A stretch of 11,182 nucleotides of DNA from an uncultured Clostridium sp. (GCA_958349075.1 CATWBR010000108.1:1-11182); one strand, 5' to 3'; shown: positions 1 through 7,640, counted from the first letter of the stretch. Numbers and translations: made by a program. Notes: generated by a model from the sequence alone, not told the origin.

Positions 1-756
1 AAACAGAGTATCATAGAGACAAATAAATTATGTAAAACGTTTTCTTCCGGCGGCCGCCAGCAGCACGTTTTAAGGAACCTGGACTTGAGTATATACAAGG
101 GAGACTTTACCGTGATTATGGGGGCTTCCGGTTCGGGAAAATCCACCCTTCTCTATGCATTGTCGGGGATGGACCGTCCGACGCTTGGGACCGTACGTTA
201 CGGGGATACGGAGATCACGGGGATGAACGTCAGTGAGCTGGCGGTATTCCGCAGAAAAAACTGCGGCTTTGTCTTTCAGCAGATTCATCTGCTCGATAAT
301 ATGAGTGTACTGGACAATGTGCTGGCAGCCGGCCTTTTGATAAGCCGCGACCGCAGAAAGACGGCCGTCAGGGCAAAACTGCTTCTTTCTCAGGCCGGTA
401 TCCTAGAAGCGGATCTGGGGAAATTCCCGGCTCAGCTTTCCGGAGGGGAAGCACAGAGAGTGGGGATTGTACGGGCATTAATCAATGAACCGAAAATGAT
501 ATTTGCGGACGAACCTACAGGAGCCTTAAATTCGTCCTTTGGAACCCAGGTCCTCAACACGTTGACGGAGCTTAACCGGCAGGGGCAGAGCCTGGTTGTG
601 GTGACCCATGATGTGAAAACGGCCAGGCGGGCGAACCGGATCCTGTATCTGAAGGATGGTATGGTCTGCGGGGAGTGTCTGCTGGGAATGTATGAACACG
701 GCGATGGGGCACGCCATCAGAAGCTGGGAGCATTTTTAGATGAAATGGGGTGGTGA
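1..756 (+). CDS. ABC exporter ATP-binding subunit, LolD/MacB type (5'-partial)
   Basis: This is the cytoplasmic ATPase that should power the FtsX-type permease encoded next. The reading frame is open from base 1 (KQSIIETNKLCKTF...), so the gene enters from the left edge. A TTG at 85 is only an internal Leu codon and is not the start. By the usual family length only a few residues are missing. In window numbering (base 1 = residue 1) the Walker A motif GASGSGKST is at about 41-49, the Q-loop Gln at about 93, the signature LSGGE at 146-150, Walker B MIFADEP at 166-172 and the H-loop His at about 203. All catalytic motifs are intact. The C-terminus carries a short extension (about 20 residues) past the nucleotide-binding fold. 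The stop at 754-756 sits 1 base before the favoured permease start, so translation is probably coupled. The substrate cannot be read from this subunit. The family assignment is very secure. Confidence 0.96.
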   Translation, partial: KQSIIETNKLCKTFSSGGRQQHVLRNLDLSIYKGDFTVIMGASGSGKSTLLYALSGMDRPTLGTVRYGDTEITGMNVSELAVFRRKNCGFVFQQIHLLDNMSVLDNVLAAGLLISRDRRKTAVRAKLLLSQAGILEADLGKFPAQLSGGEAQRVGIVRALINEPKMIFADEPTGALNSSFGTQVLNTLTELNRQGQSLVVVTHDVKTARRANRILYLKDGMVCGECLLGMYEHGDGARHQKLGAFLDEMGW

Positions 757-757
757 T

Positions 758-3256
758 ATGGCAGTTTGGATGATTGCCCGTGCCGGTATCCGAAAGAAAA
801 GGGGAGTTGCCGTTTCCATGGGTATCCTGATAATGCTGGCCGCAGCCATGTTCGACGTGGGGCTCACCCTGCTGGCCGGAGTGGGGAGTTTTTATGACCG
901 GGAGAACGACCGGTTAAACGGAGCCCACTACATTGTCCGGTTTATGGGTAATTCCTACGAGGATGAATATCTGGACTATTTCCTGGAGGACAGCCGCGTG
1001 GAATCGGCAGAGACAGTGGAAGCGGTAATAATGAATATGGCAAGCTTTCCGGATGGGGGAGTTATTTCTCCCGATTTTATTCCGATGGAAGGCAAGGATC
1101 TGGCCAAAGGGTATGAGATCACGGAACAGACGGATGCGGCAGGCGACATGGCCGTATATGTCCCGGTGTTTTTCAAGGATATGGGATACCGTCTGGGCAG
1201 CAAGCTGGTTTTAGAATGCAATAAGCAGATTCTGGAATTTGAGATTGCCGGTTTTACACAGTCTACATGGTTTCAGTCCTCCGTGAGCAGCCTGGTGGAT
1301 ATCTATGTGCCGCAGAAGACCTATGAAAGGCTTTTTGAGATGACAGGCGGCGGATATCTGATTAAGGTACGTGCAAAAAATCAGGGGGATGTGGAAGCAA
1401 TCCGTAGGGATTTCAAGGAAAATACGGATATCGATATAGAAGCTATTTCCCTGACCTCGGAAGTGATGGATTTTTCTATCAATGAGATGCGGCAGGGCAG
1501 CACAATGGTGGTCAGTCTTTTGTCGGCCGTGCTGTTTATTTTTTCATTCCTGATGGTGCTGGTGGCCGTGATTGTCATGCGGTTCCACATCCGCAATCAT
1601 ATTGAGGCCCAGATGAGCAGCCTGGGAGCCATGAGCGCTATCGGATATACCGGAAACCAGATCAGATGGTCCATTGCCGTGGAATTCCTGATTATCAGTA
1701 CAATAGGCACGGTTCTCGGAGTCCTGGCTTCCTATGGGGTCATTGCCGGGCTGGGAGGAATTATCACCAGCTCGGTGGGCGTCTCGTGGACCGGCGGCCC
1801 GCACGGCGGCACAGACATGCTCAGCGCCCTTGCAATCATGGGAATTGTTCTGCTCGTATCTGTAAAAGCGGCGGGAAGGGCTGCAAAAATCCCTCCGATT
1901 GAGGCGCTGCGCGGTGGAATGAAGAGCCATAGCTTTGACAGGAATTATTTCCCTCTGGAACGGACGGCAGGGAAACTGCCGATGACTCTGGGAATTAAAA
2001 ATATGATGTTCCAGAAAAAGACGTATCTGATGGTGGGCTGTATCTTTACAGGGGTTGCCTTTGCCTGCGGGTTTGCAATAATCACCTGGTGGAACATGGG
2101 AAAGGACGATCAACTGGTCCGGAAACTGACCGGGTTTGAAATCAGCGATATCATGGTTTATACGGCGCCCCACACGGATTACGACGCCCTGGTTTCAGAG
2201 ATAGAGGCCATGGACGGAGTGAGTAAGACGAATCTCTACGAGACGGGATCGGCCAAGGTAAATGGAGAACTCCTGACTTCCTATCTGTCCGATGATTTCG
2301 GCAAGATGGAGATGGTGGAAGTCTACGAGGGAAGCTTCCCGAAGTATGATAATGAGATTGCCATCACCGGTGTGCTTGCCAAGGCATGGGGAAAGTCGGT
2401 CGGCGACACGGTCAGCGTCCAGACGGAGCAGGGCGTGGCAGAATATGTAATCAGCGGCCTGGGGCAGAGTATGAGCAATTTTGGCCGTCAGTGCTATTTA
2501 AACCTGGACGGGATGAAGCGGGTCTCTCCGTTCTATAAGAAGCACACAATCTCTGTCTATCTGGAACCGGGAATCGTTATAGAGGATTTTATCAGGAAAA
2601 TGGAACAGCGGTTTGAGGTACTGTCACCCTCGGGAAGTACGGTGGAAGAACAGAGGGAGAAGGATGCTGCGAGGAAGGCCGGAGAGAAAATGGCCGCGCT
2701 TTTGTCCTCCTACGGCGTGGACAGTGCCCAGTATGCCCTGATGGTGGACGGGGAGATTGTGCTTTCCGGCAGCACGGACAGCTTTGTGATCGACCGGATT
2801 GAAAATAACCGCAAACTGTTTGTCAGCAATGTGGACACAATCGCTTCCTCCATCGGAGTAATGTCGGTTGTCATTCTGTCCGGAACATTTTTTATGATTG
2901 TCCTGGTACTCTACATGGTAATACGGTCTATCCTGGTGCGGCAGAGGACGGAGTTCGGAATCTACAAAGCGATGGGATATACGGATCGCCAGTTGATGGA
3001 AATGATTGCATCCAGTTTTCTTCCTGTTTCGGTGGGGGGAACCCTGCTCGGCAGCATTCTGGCCTCCGTGGGCGTCAACCGACTGGCCAGCGTTCTGTTC
3101 GAACAGCTTGGCATCTCCAATCTGAAGATGGCAATCAATCCCTGTCTGATGGCCGGTACGGGAATTACCATCGTGGCTGCCGCGTTTCTCATCTCCATGG
3201 CGCTGGCTCGGAAAATTAAGGGAATCACAGTCTATGGGCTGCTGACGGAGGAATAA
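758..3256 (+). CDS. ABC transporter permease with two FtsX domains and two extracellular domains
   Basis: This is the membrane partner of the preceding ATPase. I favour the ATG at 758 (832 aa). It lies 1 base after the ATPase stop, has a G-rich site at 747-753, and gives the usual short basic N-terminus (MAVWMIARAGIRKKRG). An ATG at 740 (838 aa, GGGAG at 726-730, overlapping the ATPase) is possible and sets the numbering used here. Predicted helices: about 24-48, 257-280, 311-335, 361-378, 429-450, 703-730, 755-785 and 801-823. Extracellular domains span about 51-255 and 451-700. The protein is an internal duplication: SAIGYTGNQI (about 299-308) in the first FtsX half matches KAMGYTDRQL (743-752) in the second, and a typical KIPPIEALR linker follows helix 4. 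Such permeases usually export or sense peptides, lipids or antibiotics by mechanotransmission; the substrate here is unknown. The second extracellular domain carries about 50 extra residues (about 639-690) just before its final helix block; see the findings. Confidence 0.93.
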   Translation: MAVWMIARAGIRKKRGVAVSMGILIMLAAAMFDVGLTLLAGVGSFYDRENDRLNGAHYIVRFMGNSYEDEYLDYFLEDSRVESAETVEAVIMNMASFPDGGVISPDFIPMEGKDLAKGYEITEQTDAAGDMAVYVPVFFKDMGYRLGSKLVLECNKQILEFEIAGFTQSTWFQSSVSSLVDIYVPQKTYERLFEMTGGGYLIKVRAKNQGDVEAIRRDFKENTDIDIEAISLTSEVMDFSINEMRQGSTMVVSLLSAVLFIFSFLMVLVAVIVMRFHIRNHIEAQMSSLGAMSAIGYTGNQIRWSIAVEFLIISTIGTVLGVLASYGVIAGLGGIITSSVGVSWTGGPHGGTDMLSALAIMGIVLLVSVKAAGRAAKIPPIEALRGGMKSHSFDRNYFPLERTAGKLPMTLGIKNMMFQKKTYLMVGCIFTGVAFACGFAIITWWNMGKDDQLVRKLTGFEISDIMVYTAPHTDYDALVSEIEAMDGVSKTNLYETGSAKVNGELLTSYLSDDFGKMEMVEVYEGSFPKYDNEIAITGVLAKAWGKSVGDTVSVQTEQGVAEYVISGLGQSMSNFGRQCYLNLDGMKRVSPFYKKHTISVYLEPGIVIEDFIRKMEQRFEVLSPSGSTVEEQREKDAARKAGEKMAALLSSYGVDSAQYALMVDGEIVLSGSTDSFVIDRIENNRKLFVSNVDTIASSIGVMSVVILSGTFFMIVLVLYMVIRSILVRQRTEFGIYKAMGYTDRQLMEMIASSFLPVSVGGTLLGSILASVGVNRLASVLFEQLGISNLKMAINPCLMAGTGITIVAAAFLISMALARKIKGITVYGLLTEE
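3247..3251 (+). promoter_or_regulatory. Ribosome binding site of the serine hydrolase gene
   Basis: A GGAGG sits inside the last codons of the permease gene, 9 bases before the ATG at 3261. The hydrolase start is only 4 bases after the permease stop. The site supports this start and indicates a shared transcript. Confidence 0.75.
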
Positions 3257-3260
3257 TACT

Positions 3261-5336
3261 ATGAAAAACAGATGGAAAAAGGGGGCCGCTGCGCTCGGTC
3301 TGGCTGCCGTACTGTCCTTATCCGGCCATGCCGGGGACGTTTTGGCTGCGTCTTATGAAGACAGCGGGACAAAGCCGGTCCAAAGCAGGGAAAAACTCTA
3401 CGGCATCGGTTCTACCAGCAAGGTGATAGTAACCGCGGCCGTCATGAAACTGGCCGGGGAAGGAAAACTGTCACTTGACGAACCGCTTGTCCGTTATCTG
3501 CCGGAATTTGAAATGGGGGATCCGCGCTATGTCCTGATTACTCCGCGTATGCTTTTAAACCACAGTTCCGGCCTCCAGGGCGGAACGCTTACGAATTCCA
3601 TGCTACTGGGAGATTCTGATACCTACAATCACGATACGCTTCTTAAAAAACTGAAAACACAGAGGCTGAAAGCCGATCCGGGAGAATTTTCCACCTACTG
3701 CAACGATGGTTTTACCCTGGCGGAACTCCTGGTGGAGCGTGTCAGCGGCATGAGCTTTACGGAGTATATAGAACATGAATTTGCAGTTCCTCTCGGGCTT
3801 GAAAATTTTGCTACGCCGCAGACACCGGATATTCTCAAACGTGCGGCTGTGGTGTATGATCCTCAGACCGGAGAGCCTTTGCCGCCAGAGATGGCTAATG
3901 TCATCGGAAGCGGGGGAGTTTATGCCACAGCAGTGGATTTATGCCGGTTTTCCCGCCTTTTTATGAGGGATCAGGGGACGGCGGCGGGAATTCTGCCGCA
4001 GCAGGCCGTCCGGGAGATGGAGAAGAGTTCCTATGAAGCGGCGGCGAATCCGGAGCATATCGATTCCACGCTGTCTTACGGGCTTGGCTGGGACAGTGTG
4101 GATACCTATCCGTTCAGCCGTTACGGTATCAGGGCTCTGGTCAAGGGCGGAGACACCATGTTTTACCATTCAAGTTTGACCGTTCTGCCTGAAGAAAATG
4201 CGTCCTGCGCTGTGGTAACAAGCGGCGGTTCCAGTGTGGCCGCCCAGCTTGCTGCGCAGGAAATTCTGATGGAATATCTGGAGGAGACCGGGCGGATTGT
4301 CAGGGGGCCGGAGGATATGATGGCCGGAGCAGAGACAGAGGCTGCGGGGGAAATTACGAAAGAACTCATGGAATGCGGCGGACTCTATGCAGGGAGCGGA
4401 CTTTTGTCGCTCTCCATAGAGCAGGACGGAACCCTGACCCTGGAAAGCCGCGGCACAGGCCGTGACAAAAGCCAGGTCTATACTTACCGAAACGACGGCC
4501 GCTTTTACTCTGCAAACGGAAATTATATGGATATGTCGGGGCAGCTTGTAAGGAGCAGCAACGGCCGGACAGGGAAGACTTTCCTGGAATTCAGGAGGGG
4601 AGAGGACGGGATAAACCGTCTGATGTCAGGTACTTTTGAAACATACCCGAAGCTGGGAAGCACGGCGGTTTATCTGCCGGTGGCGGAACAGCTTACAGAG
4701 GTTCAGAGCGCGGAACGGCGGGCTGAAACAGAAGTCACAAAGCAAAAAGCGGTCCCGGAAATGTGGAGGGAACAGAATGAAAAAGAGTTCTATCTGGTGA
4801 GCGAGAAGAGTACATCCTCCTTTTACCTGTCTCACTTTATGGTGGAGCCGCTGGTGGGGGAAGAACCGGCCGGGTATCTTACCTTTGATGCAAATGAGCT
4901 GCGGATGGCGGCCATTACTTCGGAGGATAAGGCCGAATTTTTCCAGAAAATCCCGGGGCAGGCGGGCAGAGATTTGAGCGATTACCACATCGAAACACGG
5001 GAGGGGAACGTGTATCTCAGAAATGAGAGCTATCGTTTTATCCGCGAGGACGGAGCGGCTATCCTCACTGTGGGAGATCGGCCTGTAGTGATAGGGGAGG
5101 ATGGAGATACCAGGTGGAGAACATTCGGACAAGAGCAGGAGGGACATCCGGTATCTATAATAAAACCGGATTCCGGCGCATGGTATGTCTACGACCACAG
5201 CGGAAAAAAGATGAAGTGTGTGGCCAGTTCCTGGCTGATAGGTGACGGCGAACCCTTCCTGCTTCCTGCAAAGGGCCTGATCGCGTTTGCGGGGGAGACA
5301 GGAGATGAATTTATCGTAGCGCCGGCGGTTCAGTAA
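3261..5336 (+). CDS. Secreted serine hydrolase, class C beta-lactamase / DD-peptidase-like, with long C-terminal extension
   Basis: This is an exported enzyme of the penicillin-recognising serine hydrolase superfamily (beta-lactamase class C, DD-peptidase, esterase or D-aminopeptidase activities). A signal peptide covers residues 1 to about 29 (basic MKNRWKK, hydrophobic core, likely cut near VLA-AS). The active-site motifs are S51-T-S-K54 (SxxK), Y146-C-N148 (YxN) and K295-G-G297 at the KTG position, with a typical GSGGVYATAVDL segment at 217-226. The catalytic core ends near residue 345. Residues about 370-691 are a beta-rich region of unknown function without membrane helices, so the enzyme is either released or held non-covalently. 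Oddity: only about 22 residues separate the predicted signal cleavage site from Ser51, whereas family members usually have about 60 (R61 DD-peptidase uses Ser62 of the mature chain). The first beta-strands of the fold therefore seem to be missing. Context suggests work with the exporter at the envelope, perhaps on a peptide substrate. The true reaction cannot be told from sequence. Confidence 0.9.
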   Translation: MKNRWKKGAAALGLAAVLSLSGHAGDVLAASYEDSGTKPVQSREKLYGIGSTSKVIVTAAVMKLAGEGKLSLDEPLVRYLPEFEMGDPRYVLITPRMLLNHSSGLQGGTLTNSMLLGDSDTYNHDTLLKKLKTQRLKADPGEFSTYCNDGFTLAELLVERVSGMSFTEYIEHEFAVPLGLENFATPQTPDILKRAAVVYDPQTGEPLPPEMANVIGSGGVYATAVDLCRFSRLFMRDQGTAAGILPQQAVREMEKSSYEAAANPEHIDSTLSYGLGWDSVDTYPFSRYGIRALVKGGDTMFYHSSLTVLPEENASCAVVTSGGSSVAAQLAAQEILMEYLEETGRIVRGPEDMMAGAETEAAGEITKELMECGGLYAGSGLLSLSIEQDGTLTLESRGTGRDKSQVYTYRNDGRFYSANGNYMDMSGQLVRSSNGRTGKTFLEFRRGEDGINRLMSGTFETYPKLGSTAVYLPVAEQLTEVQSAERRAETEVTKQKAVPEMWREQNEKEFYLVSEKSTSSFYLSHFMVEPLVGEEPAGYLTFDANELRMAAITSEDKAEFFQKIPGQAGRDLSDYHIETREGNVYLRNESYRFIREDGAAILTVGDRPVVIGEDGDTRWRTFGQEQEGHPVSIIKPDSGAWYVYDHSGKKMKCVASSWLIGDGEPFLLPAKGLIAFAGETGDEFIVAPAVQ

Positions 5337-5350
5337 CGCACAGAATGTCC

Positions 5351-6643
5351 TTAAGCGCCGGCAAAGGGGATCAGCACATCCACGGAGAATCCGTCCTCAA
5401 GATTACGGCATTGGATATCGCCGCCCATCTGCTCCATCAGAAGACGGGAGATGTAGAGACCCAGTCCGGAGCCTTCGGCCTTTTCTTCGGCCTGACGGCT
5501 TCCGCGGTAATATTTTTGAAACAGGAAAGGGAGTTCCTCATCGGGGACTCCCTTTCCGAAGTCCCGGAACATTAATGCCAGTCCGCTTCCGGTCATAGTG
5601 GATGAGACATGGATGGCCGTGTCTGCATATTTGTATGAATTGTGGATGATATTATCGATGACCTGTGATATACGCAGGGTATCCATAAAAAGAAGACAGC
5701 CCGGAACCGGATCGAGATGTACCCGCTCACAGTAATCGGCGTCACGAATTATCGGAGCCAGAAGCTCACTGCTTTCCTCGGCCGGATTTACCGTCATTTT
5801 ACCCAAATCTTCCAGGGATGCCTGGAATAAATTGGTGACCAGGCGATCAATCTGCCCCGATTTTTCGTAGATGGTCCCGATTTTATCCCTGGTCTTTCCC
5901 TCAGCCTCCGTGGCCAGCAGCAGTTCGCTGATCAGCTTGATGGAGGCCACCGGTGTCTTGATATCGTGGCTCAGGGAGGCAATCAGTTCTTTTTTACTTC
6001 TGTCTGCCTCAGCCTCCCGCTGTCTGGCTTCCCTGAGCTGTTCGCGCATCAGATCAAAGCTCTCGGTAAACGCCCCGAAAATATGACCGCGGTCCATCGG
6101 CAGTGGAAGGTCCAGATTACCGGAAGCCACATGGCGGGCAAAGTCCTTCAGTTCCAGAAAGGGGCGGATGATACTGCGGTTTAAGTATAAGAGATAGAGG
6201 ACGGCCGGAACGGCCATAAACGCCAGGAAAAAGAGGGCGGAGGTTGTGAGCTGCCTCCGGCTCTTTGCCAGGAGATCATCGTAGGAGGTACGAATCAGAA
6301 CCTTACCCACGATAATACCGTCAGACTCCACATTAAGGACGGTCTGATGGTTTAAAACGGCATCATGGACCGAGGATGGCGCTGCATCGGAAGTGGCAAA
6401 AAGCAGCGTTCCCCGGTTGTCCAGAACCGAGTAATCATAAGAAATCCCGTCCACCTCTGAAATTCCGCCAAAATTTTCGAACTGTCCGGATTCCCAGGCA
6501 TCTGATGTCCCACGCACAATACGGTTGACCGCTACCGTATCGACCGGTGTTTCACGGATGCCGTCAGTGAGAGAGTGGAGAACCACACCGCCCAGAAGAA
6601 GATACAGAATGAGGGCCGTGATGAGCCATCTTTTACGGATCAT
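5351..6643 (-). CDS. Sensor histidine kinase (HAMP, HisKA, HATPase)
   Basis: This is a membrane sensor kinase of 430 aa that should phosphorylate the response regulator encoded just before it. Helix 1 is at about 7-27, an extracytoplasmic sensor region at about 28-133, helix 2 at about 134-154, then a HAMP linker at about 152-205. The H-box SHDIKTP carries the phospho-acceptor His226. The N-box is around N331/N335, the G1 box DFGKGVP at 361-367, the F-box around LPFLFQKYYRG at 371-381, and the G2 box GSGLGL at 391-396. Everything needed for kinase activity is present. The start at 6643 has GGAGG 7 bases upstream and overlaps the regulator stop by 4 bases (ATGA), which implies coupled translation. 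A roughly 106-residue outer domain sets it apart from intramembrane BceS-type sensors and makes it more like VncS. The ligand is unknown. It converges on the exporter/hydrolase operon with only 14 bases between stops and no recognisable terminator there. Confidence 0.95.
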   Translation of the reverse strand: MIRKRWLITALILYLLLGGVVLHSLTDGIRETPVDTVAVNRIVRGTSDAWESGQFENFGGISEVDGISYDYSVLDNRGTLLFATSDAAPSSVHDAVLNHQTVLNVESDGIIVGKVLIRTSYDDLLAKSRRQLTTSALFFLAFMAVPAVLYLLYLNRSIIRPFLELKDFARHVASGNLDLPLPMDRGHIFGAFTESFDLMREQLREARQREAEADRSKKELIASLSHDIKTPVASIKLISELLLATEAEGKTRDKIGTIYEKSGQIDRLVTNLFQASLEDLGKMTVNPAEESSELLAPIIRDADYCERVHLDPVPGCLLFMDTLRISQVIDNIIHNSYKYADTAIHVSSTMTGSGLALMFRDFGKGVPDEELPFLFQKYYRGSRQAEEKAEGSGLGLYISRLLMEQMGGDIQCRNLEDGFSVDVLIPFAGA

Positions 6644-7332
6644 ATGCTTTCCTCCGCATCAAAACGGTATCCGGTGCCCCAGACGGTTGCGATCCGTTCC
6701 GGATGGTTGGGATCTTTCTCAATCTTTTCCCGCAGATGGCGGATGTGGACCGACAGAGTTCCTTCCCCGACATAGGGATCCGGCCAGACCTGGCCGAGCA
6801 GTTCTTCTTTTGGGATCACACGTCCCGGATTTTGGGCCAGATAAACCAGGAGCTTAAATTCCATCTCCTTCAGACGGATGAGTTCTCCGTCCACAAAGAC
6901 CTTATGTCCCGGCAAATCAATGGTGACACGTCCGCTCGTCAGGGGACGGCTGTCCGAAGCCGCCGTCTGTGCGCAGCGCTTCAGCACAGCCTTCACCTTC
7001 GCAAGAAGAATGCTCAGGGTGTACGGTTTCTGAATATAGTCGTCGCCCCCGATATTCAGGGCGGTCAGAATATCGTCATCGCTTGTTCTGGCGCTGATAA
7101 AAAGAATCGGGATGTCCAGATTTTCCCTCAGCTTCTTGCAAAGGGCAAAACCGGACTGTTCGCCAAGATTGATGTCGAGAAGCAGGACGGATACTGTGTT
7201 TTCCCTCAAAAAATCGAGACATTCCCCATAGCCCGTCACATAGGCCGAGGAAACCTCAAACAGGTTAAAATATTCACTGGTGGACTGAGCGATGGCCAGC
7301 TCATCATCCACGATAAGACAGTCATAATGCAT
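6640..7332 (-). CDS. OmpR/PhoB-family response regulator
   Basis: This is a DNA-binding response regulator of 230 aa paired with the sensor kinase that follows. The receiver domain (1 to about 118) has the acidic pair D9-D10, phospho-acceptor D53 in LLLDINLG, the switch residue S80 (FISAR) and K102 (IQKPY). A winged-helix DNA-binding domain occupies about 131-225 and includes the recognition region GTLSVHIRHLREKIE and the C-terminal hairpin VWGTGYRF. The start ATG at 7332 has AAGGAG 7 bases upstream. It is the first gene of the two-gene transcript, and a promoter-like TATAAT lies about 80 bases upstream on the same strand. Likely targets are the exporter/hydrolase operon, its own promoter, or the divergent peptidase gene. 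None of these can be proven here because the exporter promoter lies outside the window. Confidence 0.96.
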   Translation of the reverse strand: MHYDCLIVDDELAIAQSTSEYFNLFEVSSAYVTGYGECLDFLRENTVSVLLLDINLGEQSGFALCKKLRENLDIPILFISARTSDDDILTALNIGGDDYIQKPYTLSILLAKVKAVLKRCAQTAASDSRPLTSGRVTIDLPGHKVFVDGELIRLKEMEFKLLVYLAQNPGRVIPKEELLGQVWPDPYVGEGTLSVHIRHLREKIEKDPNHPERIATVWGTGYRFDAEESI

Positions 7333-7409
7333 GTAAATTCTCCTTGGAGTGTTCTAGAGGGTGCCTTCAAATTGCGGGAATGAATTTTAAGACACTCTCT
7401 GGTGCTGTT

Positions 7410-7415
7410 ATTATA
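7410..7415 (-). promoter_or_regulatory. Candidate -10 box for the two-component operon
   Basis: Read on the - strand this is a perfect TATAAT, about 78 bases upstream of the response regulator start. The hexamer at the expected -35 spacing (TTTCCT) is a weak match. Placement and strand fit the regulator-kinase transcript, but the call rests mainly on the -10 sequence. The leader would be about 70 bases long. Confidence 0.45.
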
Positions 7416-7492
7416 TCATGGAGGGATTTAAAAGGAAAGCAGATGGCCGAACCGGTCAGTCCGGGCTGGCCGTACAGAAGTAAAAAGTGTTA

Positions 7493-7566
7493 TACATTTT
7501 CTGCGCGTTTAAATCGGGATTTTCCTGCACAATGCATCTTAACCGGGATTTTTTTTGCAAAATACG
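7493..7566. repeat. Imperfect ~29-bp direct repeat upstream of the peptidase promoter
   Basis: Two adjacent units share a CGGGATTTT core (starting at 7515 and 7544, 29 bases apart), each followed by a TGCA-containing segment: TCCTGCACAATGCAT in the first and TTTTGCAAAATACGAT in the second. A weaker partial third copy (ACATTTTCTGCGCG) sits just before them at about 7494-7507. The array ends about 20 bases before the likely -35 region of the peptidase promoter, a plausible place for a tandem activator or repressor site. It could also be chance similarity in A+T-rich DNA. Confidence 0.4.
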
Positions 7567-7606
7567 ATGTTCCCCATACGGAATACTGTCTGTAACCGGT
7601 AAGTTA

Positions 7607-7615
7607 TGGTATAAT
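7607..7615 (+). promoter_or_regulatory. Extended -10 promoter of the S41 peptidase gene
   Basis: The sequence TGGTATAAT gives a perfect TATAAT at 7610-7615 preceded by the TGn extension. The region at -35 spacing (7587-7592, TGTCTG) is poor, which is common for extended -10 promoters. Transcription would start near 7622, just ahead of the ribosome binding site, giving a leader of about 25 bases. Confidence 0.65.
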
Positions 7616-7634
7616 GTGCACAAAAGAGAGAATC

Positions 7635-7640
7635 AGGAGG
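7635..7640 (+). promoter_or_regulatory. Strong ribosome binding site that fixes a TTG start
   Basis: A perfect AGGAGG lies 7 bases before the TTG at 7648. No in-frame ATG or GTG lies nearby that would keep the lipoprotein signal, so this site decides the start of the peptidase gene. Confidence 0.85.

Noticed and set aside
34..43. AAAACGTTTT palindrome near the left edge, resembling a catabolite-response element
   Set aside because: It does not fit the spacing of the known consensus, and it lies inside coding sequence of the ATPase, where Lys-Thr-Phe codons explain it.
85..756. TTG at 85 as the start of the ATPase gene
   Set aside because: The frame is open back to base 1 and the upstream residues (KLCKTFSSGG...HVLRNLDL) are the normal first strand and A-loop region of ABC ATPases, so the gene simply runs off the left edge.
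1544..2173. 209-residue open frame on the - strand inside the permease gene
   Set aside because: It lies opposite a well-supported permease coding region, has no ribosome binding site or recognisable domain, and is rich in His, Pro and Arg as expected of a shadow frame.
4626..5198. 190-residue open frame on the - strand inside the hydrolase gene
   Set aside because: Antisense shadow of a clear protein-coding gene with no initiation signals and no family resemblance.
6703..7383. 226-residue + strand open frame antisense to the response regulator
   Set aside because: The response regulator on the - strand has all family motifs. The opposite frame has no ribosome binding site and no domain, and its length follows from codon bias of the real gene.
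7346..7398. Inverted repeat GAGTGT / ACACTC in the leader of the response regulator
   Set aside because: Only 6 bp pair across a loop of about 40 bases, which is expected by chance. I saw no riboswitch-like or attenuator-like structure.
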